A stretch of DNA of 64,000 bases from Streptomyces toxytricini (GCF_014649915.1 NZ_BMTY01000006.1:25357-89356); one strand, 5' to 3'. Counted from the stretch's first letter, positions 16,586 to 25,513 are shown. Notes: a model not told the origin generated them from the letters alone. Numbers and translations are program-made.

Positions 16586-17380
16586 ATGAGCGGTGTCATG
16601 AAGCGTATGGGGATGATCTTCCGCGCGAAGGCGAACAAGGCCCTTGACCGGGCCGAGGACCCGCGCGAAACCCTCGACTACTCCTACCAGAAGCAGCTGG
16701 AGCTGCTCCAGAAGGTCCGCCGCGGCGTCGCCGACGTGGCCACCTCCCGCAAGCGCCTGGAGCTCCAGCTCAACCAGCTGCAGACCCAGTCCTCGAAGCT
16801 GGAGGACCAGGGCCGCAAGGCGCTCGCGCTGGGCCGCGAGGACCTGGCCCGGGAGGCCCTCTCCCGCCGCGCCTCGCTCCAGCAGCAGGTCGGCGACCTC
16901 CAGGTGCAGCACGAGACCCTCCAGGGCGAGGAGGAGAAGCTGACGCTGGCAGCGCAGCGCCTCCAGGCCAAGGTGGACGCCTTCCGCACCAAGAAGGAGA
17001 CCATCAAGGCCACCTACACCGCCGCCCAGGCGCAGACCCGGATCGCCGAGTCCTTCTCCGGCATCTCGGAGGAGATGAGCGACGTCGGCCTCGCCATCCA
17101 GCGCGCCGAGGACAAGACGGCCCAGCTCCAGGCCCGCGCCGGCGCCATCGACGAGCTGCTCGCCTCCGGCGCCCTCGACGACCAGAGCGGCCTCGGCGCC
17201 AAGGACGACATCCAGGCCGAGCTCGACCGCCTCTCCGGCGGCACCGACGTCGAGCTGGAGCTCCAGCGGATGAAGGCCGAGCTGGCGGGCGGCCCCTCCG
17301 CCCAGCAGCAGGCCATCGAGGGCGGCGCCCCCGGCACCGCCCAGCAGCAGCAGAGCCAGCACCGGTTCGACAAGCAGTAG
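16586..17380 (+). CDS. pspA: phage shock protein A (PspA/IM30)
   Basis: Peripheral membrane coat protein that assembles on the inner membrane face and counters envelope stress. The 264-residue protein has the full PspA layout: an amphipathic N-terminal helix (MKRMGMIFRAKANKALDRAE) with the ESCRT-III-like start, then the long coiled coil from about residue 25 to 190, and a low-complexity Gln-rich tail (AQQQQSQHRF). Translation starts at ATG with AGAAGGGGG upstream. It is followed 14 bases later by a small PspAA-type gene and is divergent from the DUF3043 gene. A TACTGT -10-like box sits near 16534. Confidence 0.95.
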   Translation: MSGVMKRMGMIFRAKANKALDRAEDPRETLDYSYQKQLELLQKVRRGVADVATSRKRLELQLNQLQTQSSKLEDQGRKALALGREDLAREALSRRASLQQQVGDLQVQHETLQGEEEKLTLAAQRLQAKVDAFRTKKETIKATYTAAQAQTRIAESFSGISEEMSDVGLAIQRAEDKTAQLQARAGAIDELLASGALDDQSGLGAKDDIQAELDRLSGGTDVELELQRMKAELAGGPSAQQQAIEGGAPGTAQQQQSQHRFDKQ

Positions 17381-17394
17381 GACAGGGGCCCGTC

Positions 17395-17673
17395 GTGATC
17401 GTCCGCATCATGGGGGAAGGCCAGGTCGAGATCGGGGACGGCCACTTCCCCGAGCTGAACAAGCTGGACGACGAACTGCTCGCGGAGCTGGAGGGCGGCG
17501 ACGAGGCCGGCTTCCGGCGCACCCTCGGCGCGCTCCTCGACGCCGTCCGCCGGCTCGGCAAGCCGCTGCCCGACGACGCGCTGGAGCCGTCCGAGCTGAT
17601 CCTGCCCGCGCCGGACGCCACCCTGGAGGAGGTCCGGGAAATGCTCGGCGACGACGGGCTGATCCCGGGCTGA
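17395..17673 (+). CDS. PspA-associated protein (PspAA type)
   Basis: A 92-residue acidic protein beginning MIVRIMGEGQVEIGD from a GTG, with DDELLAELEGGDE and a C-terminal EEVREMLGDDGLIPG. Small proteins of this type accompany actinobacterial PspA and are expected to bind it or modulate its assembly. The 14-base spacing after pspA indicates co-transcription. A perfect 18-base palindrome (9-base arms GACCGGCCG/CGGCCGGTC, 17672-17689) covers its stop codon and may serve as a terminator against the convergent membrane-protein gene. Confidence 0.85.
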   Translation: MIVRIMGEGQVEIGDGHFPELNKLDDELLAELEGGDEAGFRRTLGALLDAVRRLGKPLPDDALEPSELILPAPDATLEEVREMLGDDGLIPG

Positions 17674-17725
17674 CCGGCCGCGGCCGGTCGACGGCCGGCG
17701 GGGCGCGGCCCGGCCGGCGGCCCGC

Positions 17726-18505
17726 TCAGTGCGGCGGCGGCTCCTCGGGAGCGGCCGCCGCCGTCTTCCCCGGATCGGGGGCGCCGCCGATGAACTCCTC
17801 GAACCGGCGCCGCGGCGCCGCCCACCGCCGGTCGTGGTGGAAGGCCCGCAGCCCGGCCCGCGCCCGCGCCCGAGGCCGGTTCCCGTAGAAGCGCCGCGCG
17901 TAGGGGGAGCCCGGGCGGGCCAGGCGGACCGCGCCGACCAGCGCCACGAGCGGGATCACCATGCCGAAGAGCGCGGTACGGGCCTTGCCCTTCCACAGGG
18001 CGACCAGCGCCAGGAAGAAGTTCCCGGCCATGTTCATCACGACGAGCCCGCGGTTCTGCCGCTCCTGGGTCGTCAGGTCGTTCACCCCGAACGGCAGGAA
18101 GCCGGCCAGGACAAGCCCCACCACGGCGGCCGTCAGCACCACGATCTCCACGCTCTTGCGGCCCTGCTCGCTCCAGTAGACGTCGTCCAGGTGCAGGATC
18201 AGCGCGAACTCGTCCAGGACCAGCCCCGCCCCCAGCCCGAAGACGACGGCCGACAGCAGCGACCCGAAGCCGTGCGCGCTGCTGGCGATCGCCCCGAACC
18301 CTCCGATGACCACCAGGATCACCCCCGGCACCACGTGGTGGACGTGCAGCCCGCCCGGCGTGATGTTCCCGAACGGCCCGCGCCCGGCGCGGATCAGGCG
18401 CGTGATGACCCGGGTGACCAGGAACGACAGGATGAACGCCAGCAGCGCGAGGAGCAGGGGCAGCTTCCCCGGCTCGATGATGTTCCGGTACCACCAAGGA
18501 CCCAT
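17726..18505 (-). CDS. integral membrane protein, function unknown
   Basis: I do not recognise a characterised family. The 259-residue protein starts MGPWWYRNIIEP and has about six membrane helices (residues 12-30, 55-75, 80-105, 125-145, 158-175, 180-200). Two polar motifs are conspicuous: GGLHVHHVVPG near residue 52 at a membrane edge and ILHLDDVYW near residue 105. These are a His cluster and an acidic pair that could bind metal. The C-terminal tail is basic then acidic/proline-rich (AAPEEPPPH). The gene is divergent from cobS, 69 bases away. Confidence 0.8.
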   Translation of the reverse strand: MGPWWYRNIIEPGKLPLLLALLAFILSFLVTRVITRLIRAGRGPFGNITPGGLHVHHVVPGVILVVIGGFGAIASSAHGFGSLLSAVVFGLGAGLVLDEFALILHLDDVYWSEQGRKSVEIVVLTAAVVGLVLAGFLPFGVNDLTTQERQNRGLVVMNMAGNFFLALVALWKGKARTALFGMVIPLVALVGAVRLARPGSPYARRFYGNRPRARARAGLRAFHHDRRWAAPRRRFEEFIGGAPDPGKTAAAAPEEPPPH

Positions 18506-18560
18506 GACACCAGCTTCGCGGTCAGGGCCCCTCGGGCAACTCGCCGCCGCGGGCAGCGGG

Positions 18561-18566
18561 TAGCGT
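18561..18566 (+). promoter_or_regulatory. leaderless-type -10 box of cobS
   Basis: TAGCGT ends 8 bases before the cobS ATG and no ribosome-binding site is present. This fits transcription starting at or next to the start codon. No good -35 is evident. Confidence 0.5.
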
Positions 18567-18574
18567 TCCCGCCG

Positions 18575-19420
18575 ATGACCGATCCCACGACAGAACCCGC
18601 CGGCGACCCGCCCCCGCCGCCGCGTCCCGCACCCCCGCAGGAGCGCGCCGCGCTCGGCGACGGGCTCCGCTTCGCTTTCGGCACGCTGACCGTGCTGCCC
18701 GTCCGCATCACCCGCTGGGACCGGCCCGCGGCCCGCACCGGCATGGCCTGCGCGCCGCTCGCCGGGCTCGTCGTCGGCGCGGCCGCCGCCGCCGCGGGGA
18801 CGGCCCTGGCCCTGCTGGGCGGCGGGCCGCTCCTCGCCGCGGCCGCGGCCGTCACCGTCCCCGCCGCCCTGACCCGCGGCCTGCACCTCGACGGCCTCGC
18901 CGACACCGCCGACGGCCTGGGCAGCGCCAAACCGGCCGCCGAGGCGCTCCGCATCATGAAGCGGTCCGACATCGGCCCGTTCGGGGTGGTCGTACTGCTG
19001 CTGCTCCTGCTCCTCCAGGCCGGGGCCCTCGCCGACGCCTTCGCGGAAGGCTGGGCCCGCGGGGCCCTCGCCGCCGCCACCGCCGGCACCGCCGCCCGCC
19101 TCGCCATGACGCTGGCCTCCCGCGCCGGGATCCCGGCCGCGCGCCCCGAGGGGCTCGGGGCCGCCGTCGCCGGGGTCGTGCCGCGGCACACCGCGGTCCT
19201 GGCCGCCGCCGCGGTCGCCGTCCTCGCCGCGGCGGCGGCCGCCCCGGGCGGGGCCCTCGCCGCCGTCCGGGCCGCGGCCGCCGTGGCCGCCGCCCTGGCC
19301 GTCGCGGAACTGCTGCTGCGCCGGTGCGTGCGGCGCTTCGGCGGCGTCACCGGTGACGTCTTCGGCGCCGTCGCCGAGACCGCCGCGACGACCGCGCTGG
19401 TCGTCCTCGCCCTCGGCTGA
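18575..19420 (+). CDS. cobS: adenosylcobinamide-GDP ribazoletransferase
   Basis: Membrane enzyme that joins adenosylcobinamide-GDP to alpha-ribazole (phosphate) in the last step of cobalamin assembly. The 281-residue protein has a Pro-rich N-terminal tail and multiple Ala/Leu-rich membrane segments. It carries the family signatures LRFAFGTLTVLPV, RGLHLDGLADTADGL (metal-binding acidic motif) and MKRSDIGPFG, and ends with GVTGDVFGAVAE. It lies apart from cobT and cobU and on the opposite strand, but the three together provide the complete nucleotide-loop pathway. Confidence 0.96.
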   Translation: MTDPTTEPAGDPPPPPRPAPPQERAALGDGLRFAFGTLTVLPVRITRWDRPAARTGMACAPLAGLVVGAAAAAAGTALALLGGGPLLAAAAAVTVPAALTRGLHLDGLADTADGLGSAKPAAEALRIMKRSDIGPFGVVVLLLLLLLQAGALADAFAEGWARGALAAATAGTAARLAMTLASRAGIPAARPEGLGAAVAGVVPRHTAVLAAAAVAVLAAAAAAPGGALAAVRAAAAVAAALAVAELLLRRCVRRFGGVTGDVFGAVAETAATTALVVLALG

Positions 19421-19454
19421 CCTCCCCGGCCGCCCCCGGGCGCGTACGGGCACG

Positions 19455-19460
19455 TAGGGT
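19455..19460 (+). promoter_or_regulatory. leaderless-type -10 box of the response regulator gene
   Basis: TAGGGT ends 6 bases before the GTG start at 19467, with no ribosome-binding site between. The spacing places transcription start on the start codon. Confidence 0.6.
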
Positions 19461-19466
19461 CGGGCC

Positions 19467-20168
19467 GTGGAAGAGACGCCGACACCCATCAAGGTGCTGC
19501 TCGCCGACGACCAGGCCCTGCTGCGCAGCGCGTTCCGCGTGCTCGTCGACTCCGAACCGGACATGGAGGTCGTCGGCGAGGCCGGCGACGGCGCCCAGGC
19601 CTACGAGCGGGCCCGCGAGACCCGGCCCGACGTCGTGCTGATGGACATCCGCATGCCCGGCACCGACGGCCTCGCCGCCACCCGCATGATCAGCGCGGAC
19701 CCGGAGCTCGCCGCCGTCCGCGTCGTCATGCTCACCACCTTCGAGGTCGACGAGTACGTGGCCGCGGCCCTGCGGGCCGGGGCCTCCGGCTTCCTCGGCA
19801 AGGGCGCCGAACCGGACGAGCTCCTCAACGCCATCCGCGTCGCCGCCGCGGGCGAGGCGCTGCTCTCCCCGGCCGCCACCAAGGGGCTCATCGCCACCTT
19901 CCTCGCGCAGGGCGGCGGAGCGGACCCCGCCGCCCCGGCCGGGGGGCACGCCGAGCGGCTCGCCGCACTGACCGTCCGCGAGCGGGAGGTCCTCGTCCAC
20001 GTCGCGGCGGGCCTGTCCAACGACGGGATCGCCGGACGCCTCCAGGTCAGCCCGCTCACCGTCAAGACGCACGTCAACCGTGCCATGGCCAAGCTGGGCG
20101 CCCGCGACCGCGCACAGCTGGTCGTCGTCGCCTACGAGTCGGGACTGGTCCGGCCCCGCAGCGAGTAG
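19467..20168 (+). CDS. NarL/FixJ-family response regulator
   Basis: DNA-binding response regulator. The 233-residue protein has an N-terminal receiver with the acidic pair ADDQ (residues 13-15), the phospho-accepting Asp in VVLMDIRMPG (near residue 57), Thr in MLTTFEV and the lysine in FLGKGAEP. A linker leads to a LuxR-type HTH (LTVREREVLVHVAAGLSN, then VSPLTVKTHVNRAMAKL). There is no adjacent kinase; the orphan kinase at 8770 is a candidate partner. The next gene downstream encodes an RND transporter 179 bases away, a possible target. Confidence 0.93.
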   Translation: MEETPTPIKVLLADDQALLRSAFRVLVDSEPDMEVVGEAGDGAQAYERARETRPDVVLMDIRMPGTDGLAATRMISADPELAAVRVVMLTTFEVDEYVAAALRAGASGFLGKGAEPDELLNAIRVAAAGEALLSPAATKGLIATFLAQGGGADPAAPAGGHAERLAALTVREREVLVHVAAGLSNDGIAGRLQVSPLTVKTHVNRAMAKLGARDRAQLVVVAYESGLVRPRSE

Positions 20169-20347
20169 CGGGGCGGCTGCCGCCGGGCCGCCGTCCGCAG
20201 TAGGGGGCGCGTACTACAGGCGCGGTATGCGCGGCATAAAGGCAGGACCCAGGGGCGACGCGGAAGCGCCCCGGCGGCGGCAGGCTGGGGGGCAGCGCAC
20301 GCCCGTGCGGCCTCGCTCCGACCGACTGCAGAGAGATACCGACGCCC

Positions 20348-23300
20348 ATGTCCTGGCTGTCCCGCTTCAGCCTGTCCCAGAGAGCGCTGATCGGCCTCGT
20401 GTCGCTCACGGCGCTGCTCTTCGGCGCCATAGCCGTTCCCCAGCTCAAGCAGCAGCTGCTGCCCTCCATCGAACTGCCGATGGTGTCCGTCCTCGCCCCC
20501 TACCAGGGCGCCTCCCCGGACGTCGTCGAGAAGCAGGTCGTCGAGCCGATCGAGGCCACCCTCAAGGGCGTCGACGGCATCACCGGCATCACCTCCACCG
20601 CCAGCGAGGGCAACGCCCTCATCACGGCCACCTTCGACTACGGCGACGCCGGCACCAAGCAGCTCGTCGCCGACGTCCAGCAGGCCGTGAACCGGGCCCG
20701 CGTCCGGCTCCCCTCCGAGGTCGACCCGCAGGTCGTCGCCGGCTCCACCGACGACATCCCGACCGTCGTCCTCGCCGTCACCTCCGACAAGGACCAGCAG
20801 GCCCTCGCCGACCAGCTCGGCCGCACCGTCGTCCCCGTCCTGGAGGACATCAAGGGCGTCGGCCAGGTCACCGTCGACGGCGCCCAGGAGCTCCAGGTCA
20901 CCGTCACCCCCGACCCGGCGCGCCTCGCCGCGGCCGGCCTCGACGGCGCCGCCCTCGCGCAGGGGCTGCAGGCGGGCGGCGCGACCGTGCCCGCCGGCTC
21001 CTTCGACGAGCAGGGCAAGAACCGGACCGTCCGCGTCGGCAACGGCCACACCTCCCTCGCCCAGCTGGAGGAGCTCCGCCTGACCGCCGGCCCCGGCAAG
21101 CCGGCCGTCCGCCTCGGCGACGTCGCCGCCGTCCGGCAGGAGCCCGCCAAGCCCGTCTCCCTCACCCGCACCAACGGCAAGCCCAGCCTCGCCCTGGTGC
21201 TGACCATGGACAAGGACGGCAGCGCCGTCGCCATCTCCGAGGCCGTCGAGGAGAAGCTGCCCGGGCTGCGCGCCTCCCTCGGCTCCGGCGCCGAGCTGAC
21301 CGTCGTCGCCGACCAGGGCCCGCCGGTCGCCCAGTCCATCTCCAGCCTCACCACCGAAGGCCTGCTCGGCCTGCTCTTCGCCGTCGTGGTGATCCTGGTC
21401 TTCCTCGCCTCGCTGCGCTCGACGCTCGTCACCGCGGTCTCCATCCCGCTGTCCGTCGTCCTCGCGCTGATCGTGCTGTGGACCCGCGACCTGTCGCTGA
21501 ACATGCTCACCCTCGGCGCCCTGACCATCGCGATCGGCCGCGTCGTCGACGACTCGATCGTCGTCCTGGAGAACATCAAGCGCCACCTCGGCTACGGCGA
21601 GGAGCGCGAGGCCGCCATCCTCACCGCCGTCAAGGAGGTCGCCGGAGCGGTCACCTCCTCCACGCTCACCACCGTCGCCGTCTTCGTGCCGATCGGCCTC
21701 GTCGGCGGCATGGTCGGCGAGTTCTTCGGCCCCTTCTCGCTCACCGTCGCCGCGGCCCTGCTGGCCTCGCTGCTGGTGTCGCTGACGGTCGTGCCCGTGC
21801 TGTCGTACTGGTTCCTGCGCGCGCCGAAGGGCGTGAGCGCCGGGGACGCCGCGAGCGCCGAGCGCGCCCGCCGCGAGGCGGAGGAGAAGGAGGCGAACAG
21901 CCGCCTCCAGCGCGGATACGTCCGCGCCCTGGGCCTGGTCACCCGGCGCCGGGCGACGACCCTCGTGCTGGCCGCCGTCATCTTCGTCGCGACCCTCGGC
22001 ATGACCCCGCTGCTGAAGACGAACTTCTTCGACCAGGGCGACCAGGCCGTCCTGACCGTCAAGCAGCAGCTGCCCGCCGGCACCTCCCTGGCCGCCTCCG
22101 ACGAGGCGAGCCGCCGGGTGGAGAAGGCCCTCGACGGCGTCGAGGGCGTCAAGGACCACCAGGTCACCGTCGGCTCCTCCGGATTCCTGGCCGCCTTCGG
22201 CGGCGGCACCGGCTCCAACCAGGCCACCTTCCAGGTCGTCCTGGACGACGCCGGCGAGAGCGAGGACGTCAAGAAGCGGATCGAGGACGCCCTCGCGAAG
22301 CTCGACGGCATCGGCGACACGAGCATCTCCGCGGGCGGCGGCTTCGGCAGCCAGAACCTCAGCGTGGTCGTGAAGGCCGGCGACGCCGCCGTCCTGGCGC
22401 AGGCCGCCGAGCAGGTCCGGGCCGAGATGGCGGGCCTCGACGACGTCACCGACGTCCAGAGCGACCTCTCCCAGTCCGTGCCGCGGATCTCCGTGACCGC
22501 CACCCCGAAGGCCGCCGAGGCCGGCCTGAACCAGGCCGCGCTGGGCGCGGTCGTCGCCCAGGCCGTGCGGGGCACCCCGGCGGGCAAGGCCGTCCTCGAC
22601 GGCACCGAGCGGGACATCGTCATCAAGTCGGCGCAGCCCGCGACCACCCTGGCCGGGCTCCAGGCGCTGCCCGTCGGCCCGGGCGTCCGCCTCGGCGACG
22701 TCGCCGAGGTCAAGGAGGTGCCCGGACCGGTCTCGATGACCCGGATCGACGGGGCGCGCGCCGCGACCGTCACCGGCAAGCCGGTCGGCGACAACACCGG
22801 CGCGATCGGCGCCGAACTCCAGACCAGGATCGCCGCGCTGAAGCTCCCCGAGGGCGCCACCGCCTCCATCGGCGGCGTCTCCGAGGACCAGAGCGAGGCC
22901 TTCGGCCAGCTCGGCCTGGCCATGCTCGCCGCCATCGCGATCGTGTTCATGCTGCTCGTGGCCACGTTCCGGTCGCTGGTGCAGCCGCTGATCCTGCTCG
23001 TCTCGATCCCGTTCGCGGCGACCGGCGCGCTCGGCCTGCTCCTCGTCACCGGCACCCCGCTGGGCGTCCCCGCCATGATCGGCATGCTGATGCTCATCGG
23101 CATCGTCGTCACCAACGCGATCGTCCTGATCGACCTGGTCAACCAGTACCGCGCCCAGGGCCTCGGCGTCGTCGAGGCCGTCGTCGAGGGCGGCCGGCAC
23201 CGCCTGCGCCCGATCCTCATGACGGCGCTCGCCACCGTCTTCGCGCTGCTGCCGATGGCGCTCGGCGTGACCGGCGAGGGCGGGTTCATCTCGCAGCCCC

Positions 23301-23485
23301 TCGCCGTCGTGGTGATCGGCGGCCTGGTCTCCTCGACCGTGCTGACGCTGCTCCTCGTCCCGACCCTCTACACCATGGTCGAGCTGCGCAGGGAGCGCCG
23401 CCGCACCAAGCGCCGCACGCGCCTGAAGGCCGTCCCGGCGCCGCAGGGCACCGAGGCCGGCGAGCACGCCCCGGCAGGGGTCTGA
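20348..23485 (+). CDS. RND-superfamily efflux permease (HAE1/AcrB-like)
   Basis: Proton-driven export protein of the AcrB/HAE1 type; substrate unknown. The 1045-residue length and internal duplication are typical: TM1 (residues 12-30), a large extracytoplasmic loop, six membrane helices, a second loop and six final helices. The proton-relay motif in TM4 is GRVVDDSIVVLENI with the Asp pair, as in AcrB Asp407/408. The basic C-terminal tail (RRERRRTKRRTRLK) is cytosolic. No periplasmic adaptor or outer-membrane channel accompanies it, as expected for a Gram-positive. It could be controlled by the regulator at 19467. The ribosome-binding site is weak (GAGAGA, about 12 bases upstream). Confidence 0.93.
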   Translation: MSWLSRFSLSQRALIGLVSLTALLFGAIAVPQLKQQLLPSIELPMVSVLAPYQGASPDVVEKQVVEPIEATLKGVDGITGITSTASEGNALITATFDYGDAGTKQLVADVQQAVNRARVRLPSEVDPQVVAGSTDDIPTVVLAVTSDKDQQALADQLGRTVVPVLEDIKGVGQVTVDGAQELQVTVTPDPARLAAAGLDGAALAQGLQAGGATVPAGSFDEQGKNRTVRVGNGHTSLAQLEELRLTAGPGKPAVRLGDVAAVRQEPAKPVSLTRTNGKPSLALVLTMDKDGSAVAISEAVEEKLPGLRASLGSGAELTVVADQGPPVAQSISSLTTEGLLGLLFAVVVILVFLASLRSTLVTAVSIPLSVVLALIVLWTRDLSLNMLTLGALTIAIGRVVDDSIVVLENIKRHLGYGEEREAAILTAVKEVAGAVTSSTLTTVAVFVPIGLVGGMVGEFFGPFSLTVAAALLASLLVSLTVVPVLSYWFLRAPKGVSAGDAASAERARREAEEKEANSRLQRGYVRALGLVTRRRATTLVLAAVIFVATLGMTPLLKTNFFDQGDQAVLTVKQQLPAGTSLAASDEASRRVEKALDGVEGVKDHQVTVGSSGFLAAFGGGTGSNQATFQVVLDDAGESEDVKKRIEDALAKLDGIGDTSISAGGGFGSQNLSVVVKAGDAAVLAQAAEQVRAEMAGLDDVTDVQSDLSQSVPRISVTATPKAAEAGLNQAALGAVVAQAVRGTPAGKAVLDGTERDIVIKSAQPATTLAGLQALPVGPGVRLGDVAEVKEVPGPVSMTRIDGARAATVTGKPVGDNTGAIGAELQTRIAALKLPEGATASIGGVSEDQSEAFGQLGLAMLAAIAIVFMLLVATFRSLVQPLILLVSIPFAATGALGLLLVTGTPLGVPAMIGMLMLIGIVVTNAIVLIDLVNQYRAQGLGVVEAVVEGGRHRLRPILMTALATVFALLPMALGVTGEGGFISQPLAVVVIGGLVSSTVLTLLLVPTLYTMVELRRERRRTKRRTRLKAVPAPQGTEAGEHAPAGV

Positions 23486-23506
23486 CCGGCACGGACCCGT
23501 AAGCGG

Positions 23507-23546
23507 AAGGGCCGCTCCCTCCCCGGTGGGGGAGGGAGCGGCCCTT
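23507..23546. terminator. bidirectional terminator between the RND gene and nadA
   Basis: A perfect 18-bp stem, beginning AAGGGCCGCTCC on the left and mirrored on the right, closes a GGTG loop and ends in CCCTTTCGG. It sits between convergent genes and can terminate both. Confidence 0.9.
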
Positions 23547-23577
23547 TCGGTGCTTCCGGCGCGCGGGGCGGGACGTG

Positions 23578-24756
23578 CTACGGCAGCGCGAGCATCCGCT
23601 CCAGGGCGAGCTTGGCGAAGCTCTCGGTCTCCTTGTCGACCTGGATCCGGTTGACGAGGGTGCCCTCGGCGAGGGACTCCAGCGCCCAGACCAGGTGCGG
23701 CAGGTCGATGCGGTTCATCGTCGAGCAGAAGCAGACCGTCCGGTCGAGGAAGACGACTTCCTTGCCCTCCGGGGCGAAACGGTTCGCCAGGCGCTTGACG
23801 AGGTTCAGCTCGGTGCCGATGGCCCACTTCGAGCCGGCGGGGGCCGCCTCCAGCGTCTTGATGATGTACTCCGTCGAGCCGACGTAGTCCGCCGCCGCCA
23901 CGACCTCGTGCTTGCACTCGGGGTGGACCAGCACGTTCACACCCGGGATGCGCTGGCGGACGTCGTTGACGGAGTCCAGCGAGAAGCGGCCGTGCACGGA
24001 GCAGTGGCCGCGCCAGAGGATCATCTTCGCGCCGCGCAGCTGCTCGGCGGTCAGGCCGCCGTTCGGCTTGTGCGGGTTGTAGACCACGCAGTCGTCCAGG
24101 GACATGCCCATGTCGCGGACGGCGGTGTTGCGGCCCAGGTGCTGGTCCGGCAGGAAGAGCACCTTCTCGCCCTGCTCGAACGCCCAGTCCAGGGCCTTCT
24201 TCGCGTTGGACGAGGTGCAGATGGTGCCGCCGTGCTTGCCGGTGAAGGCCTTGATGTCGGCGGAGGAGTTCATGTACGAGACGGGGACCGTCACGTCGGC
24301 GATGCCGGCCTCGGTCAGCGCGTCCCAGCACTCCGCGACCTGCTCGGCGGTGGCCATGTCGGCCATCGAGCACCCGGCGGCCAGGTCCGGCAGGACGACC
24401 TTCTGGTCGTCGCCGGTCAGGATGTCCGCGGACTCGGCCATGAAGTGGACGCCGCAGAAGACGATGTACTCGGCCTCGGGCCGGGCGGCCGCGTCGCGGG
24501 CCAGCTTGAAGGAGTCGCCGGTGACGTCGGCGAACTCGATGACCTCGTCCCGCTGGTAGTGGTGCCCGAGGATGAAGACCTTGTCGCCGAGCTTCTCCTT
24601 GGCGGCGCGGGCGCGCGCCACCAGGTCGGGGTCCGACGGCGAGGGCAGGTCGCCGGGGCACTCCACGCCGCGCTCGCTCTTGGGGTCGGCTTCGCGGCCG
24701 AGCAGCAGCAGGGCAAGGGGCGTCGGCTGGACGTCCAAGGGCTGGGCGGTGGTCAC
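23578..24756 (-). CDS. nadA: quinolinate synthase
   Basis: Iron-sulfur enzyme condensing iminoaspartate with dihydroxyacetone phosphate to quinolinate for de novo NAD synthesis. The GTG at 24756 is preferred because AGAAAGG lies 9 bases upstream; the GTG at 24765 sits directly against that site. The 392-residue protein shows GHHYQRDEVIEFAD, FCGVHFMAESADIL, DLAAGCSMADM, SYMNSSADIKAF, HPECKHEVV and the C-terminal TVCFCSTM. The Cys residues in these blocks are those expected for the 4Fe-4S cluster. nadB and nadC are not in the window. It is divergent from the Fe-S insertion protein gene. Confidence 0.97.
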   Translation of the reverse strand: MTTAQPLDVQPTPLALLLLGREADPKSERGVECPGDLPSPSDPDLVARARAAKEKLGDKVFILGHHYQRDEVIEFADVTGDSFKLARDAAARPEAEYIVFCGVHFMAESADILTGDDQKVVLPDLAAGCSMADMATAEQVAECWDALTEAGIADVTVPVSYMNSSADIKAFTGKHGGTICTSSNAKKALDWAFEQGEKVLFLPDQHLGRNTAVRDMGMSLDDCVVYNPHKPNGGLTAEQLRGAKMILWRGHCSVHGRFSLDSVNDVRQRIPGVNVLVHPECKHEVVAAADYVGSTEYIIKTLEAAPAGSKWAIGTELNLVKRLANRFAPEGKEVVFLDRTVCFCSTMNRIDLPHLVWALESLAEGTLVNRIQVDKETESFAKLALERMLALP

Positions 24757-25073
24757 GACACGCACCCTTTCTGTTCTGCGACAAGGGACTTCTGGAAGCG
24801 TCTGCTTCGACTTTTCGTCTATTTGACGCTATCTATGATAGCCGGTTCACGTCACTTTGACGATGCCGATAGTGTCGATGTGACGCATTCGCCCGGTGGC
24901 GAACCCCTCCCCGCGTCCGGTCCACCGCTCCGCGCCGGTGTGCGAGCATGAATGTCTGGAACACGCGTCGGGTCCGGAATGAATCCGCACCCCCGCTCGT
25001 TGCCACCGACGGCAAGAGTCCGACGTTTCCCTGCCTGCCGGCGGGGAGCCGCCCACTTCGGGAGTGAATGCAG
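24757..25073. promoter_or_regulatory. nadA/erpA divergent control region with palindrome
   Basis: This 317-base intergenic region has no gene but is locally AT-rich at 24810-24880. A perfect palindrome with arms GCTATC and GATAGC around TAT lies at 24828-24842. Close by, TTTGACG occurs twice as a direct repeat (24822 and about 24855). Both fit an operator for nadA, erpA or both. Which regulator would bind is unknown. Confidence 0.45.
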
Positions 25074-25430
25074 ATGTCCGTACAGGACGACAAGACCACT
25101 GTGAGCGACGGCATCCTCCTGTCCGACGCCGCCGCCGAGAAGGTCAGGACCCTGCTGGAGCAGGAGGGCCGCGATGACCTGGCGCTCCGCGTCGCCGTCC
25201 AGCCCGGCGGCTGCTCCGGCCTGCGCTACCAGCTCTTCTTCGACGAGCGCTCCCTCGACGGCGACGTCGTCAAGGACTTCGGCGGCGTGAAGGTCGTCAC
25301 GGACCGGATGAGCTCCCCCTACCTCCAGGGCGCCTCCATCGACTTCGTCGACACCATCGAGAAGCAGGGCTTCACGATCGACAACCCCAACGCCACCGGC
25401 TCCTGCGCCTGCGGCGACTCCTTCAGCTAA
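25074..25430 (+). CDS. erpA: A-type iron-sulfur cluster insertion protein (ErpA/HesB)
   Basis: Carrier that delivers Fe-S clusters to apoproteins. The 118-residue protein has the full HesB/IscA fold and the three conserved cysteines, one in QPGGCSGLRY (near residue 45) and two in GSCACGDSF at the C-terminus. The ATG at 25074 is used because homologues begin MSV; another ATG lies six bases earlier, and GGGAG precedes both. Position next to nadA, which needs a 4Fe-4S cluster, is a plausible functional link. Confidence 0.95.
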   Translation: MSVQDDKTTVSDGILLSDAAAEKVRTLLEQEGRDDLALRVAVQPGGCSGLRYQLFFDERSLDGDVVKDFGGVKVVTDRMSSPYLQGASIDFVDTIEKQGFTIDNPNATGSCACGDSFS

Positions 25431-25455
25431 GCCCTGCAGGGCCAGCGGAAGCAGC

Positions 25456-25496
25456 GGAGAGGCCCCCGGCACCGAGACGGTGCCGGGGGCCTCTCC
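25456..25496. terminator. terminator after erpA, convergent with the next gene
   Basis: A perfect 19-bp stem (left arm starts GGAGAGGCCCCC, right arm ends GGGGCCTCTCC) with an AGA loop. It stands between convergent genes and can act in both directions. Confidence 0.92.
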
Positions 25497-25513
25497 GTGT
25501 GCCCGCGCCGGGA

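Noticed and set aside
12034..19420. Cobalamin riboswitch near cobT, cobU or cobS
   Set aside because: No B12-box-like conserved segment is visible in the leaders; cobS appears leaderless and cobU has a short leader.
20132..24784. 1550-codon minus-strand open frame across the RND gene
   Set aside because: It is a shadow of the RND permease and nadA codon bias; composition is low-complexity and no domain is readable.
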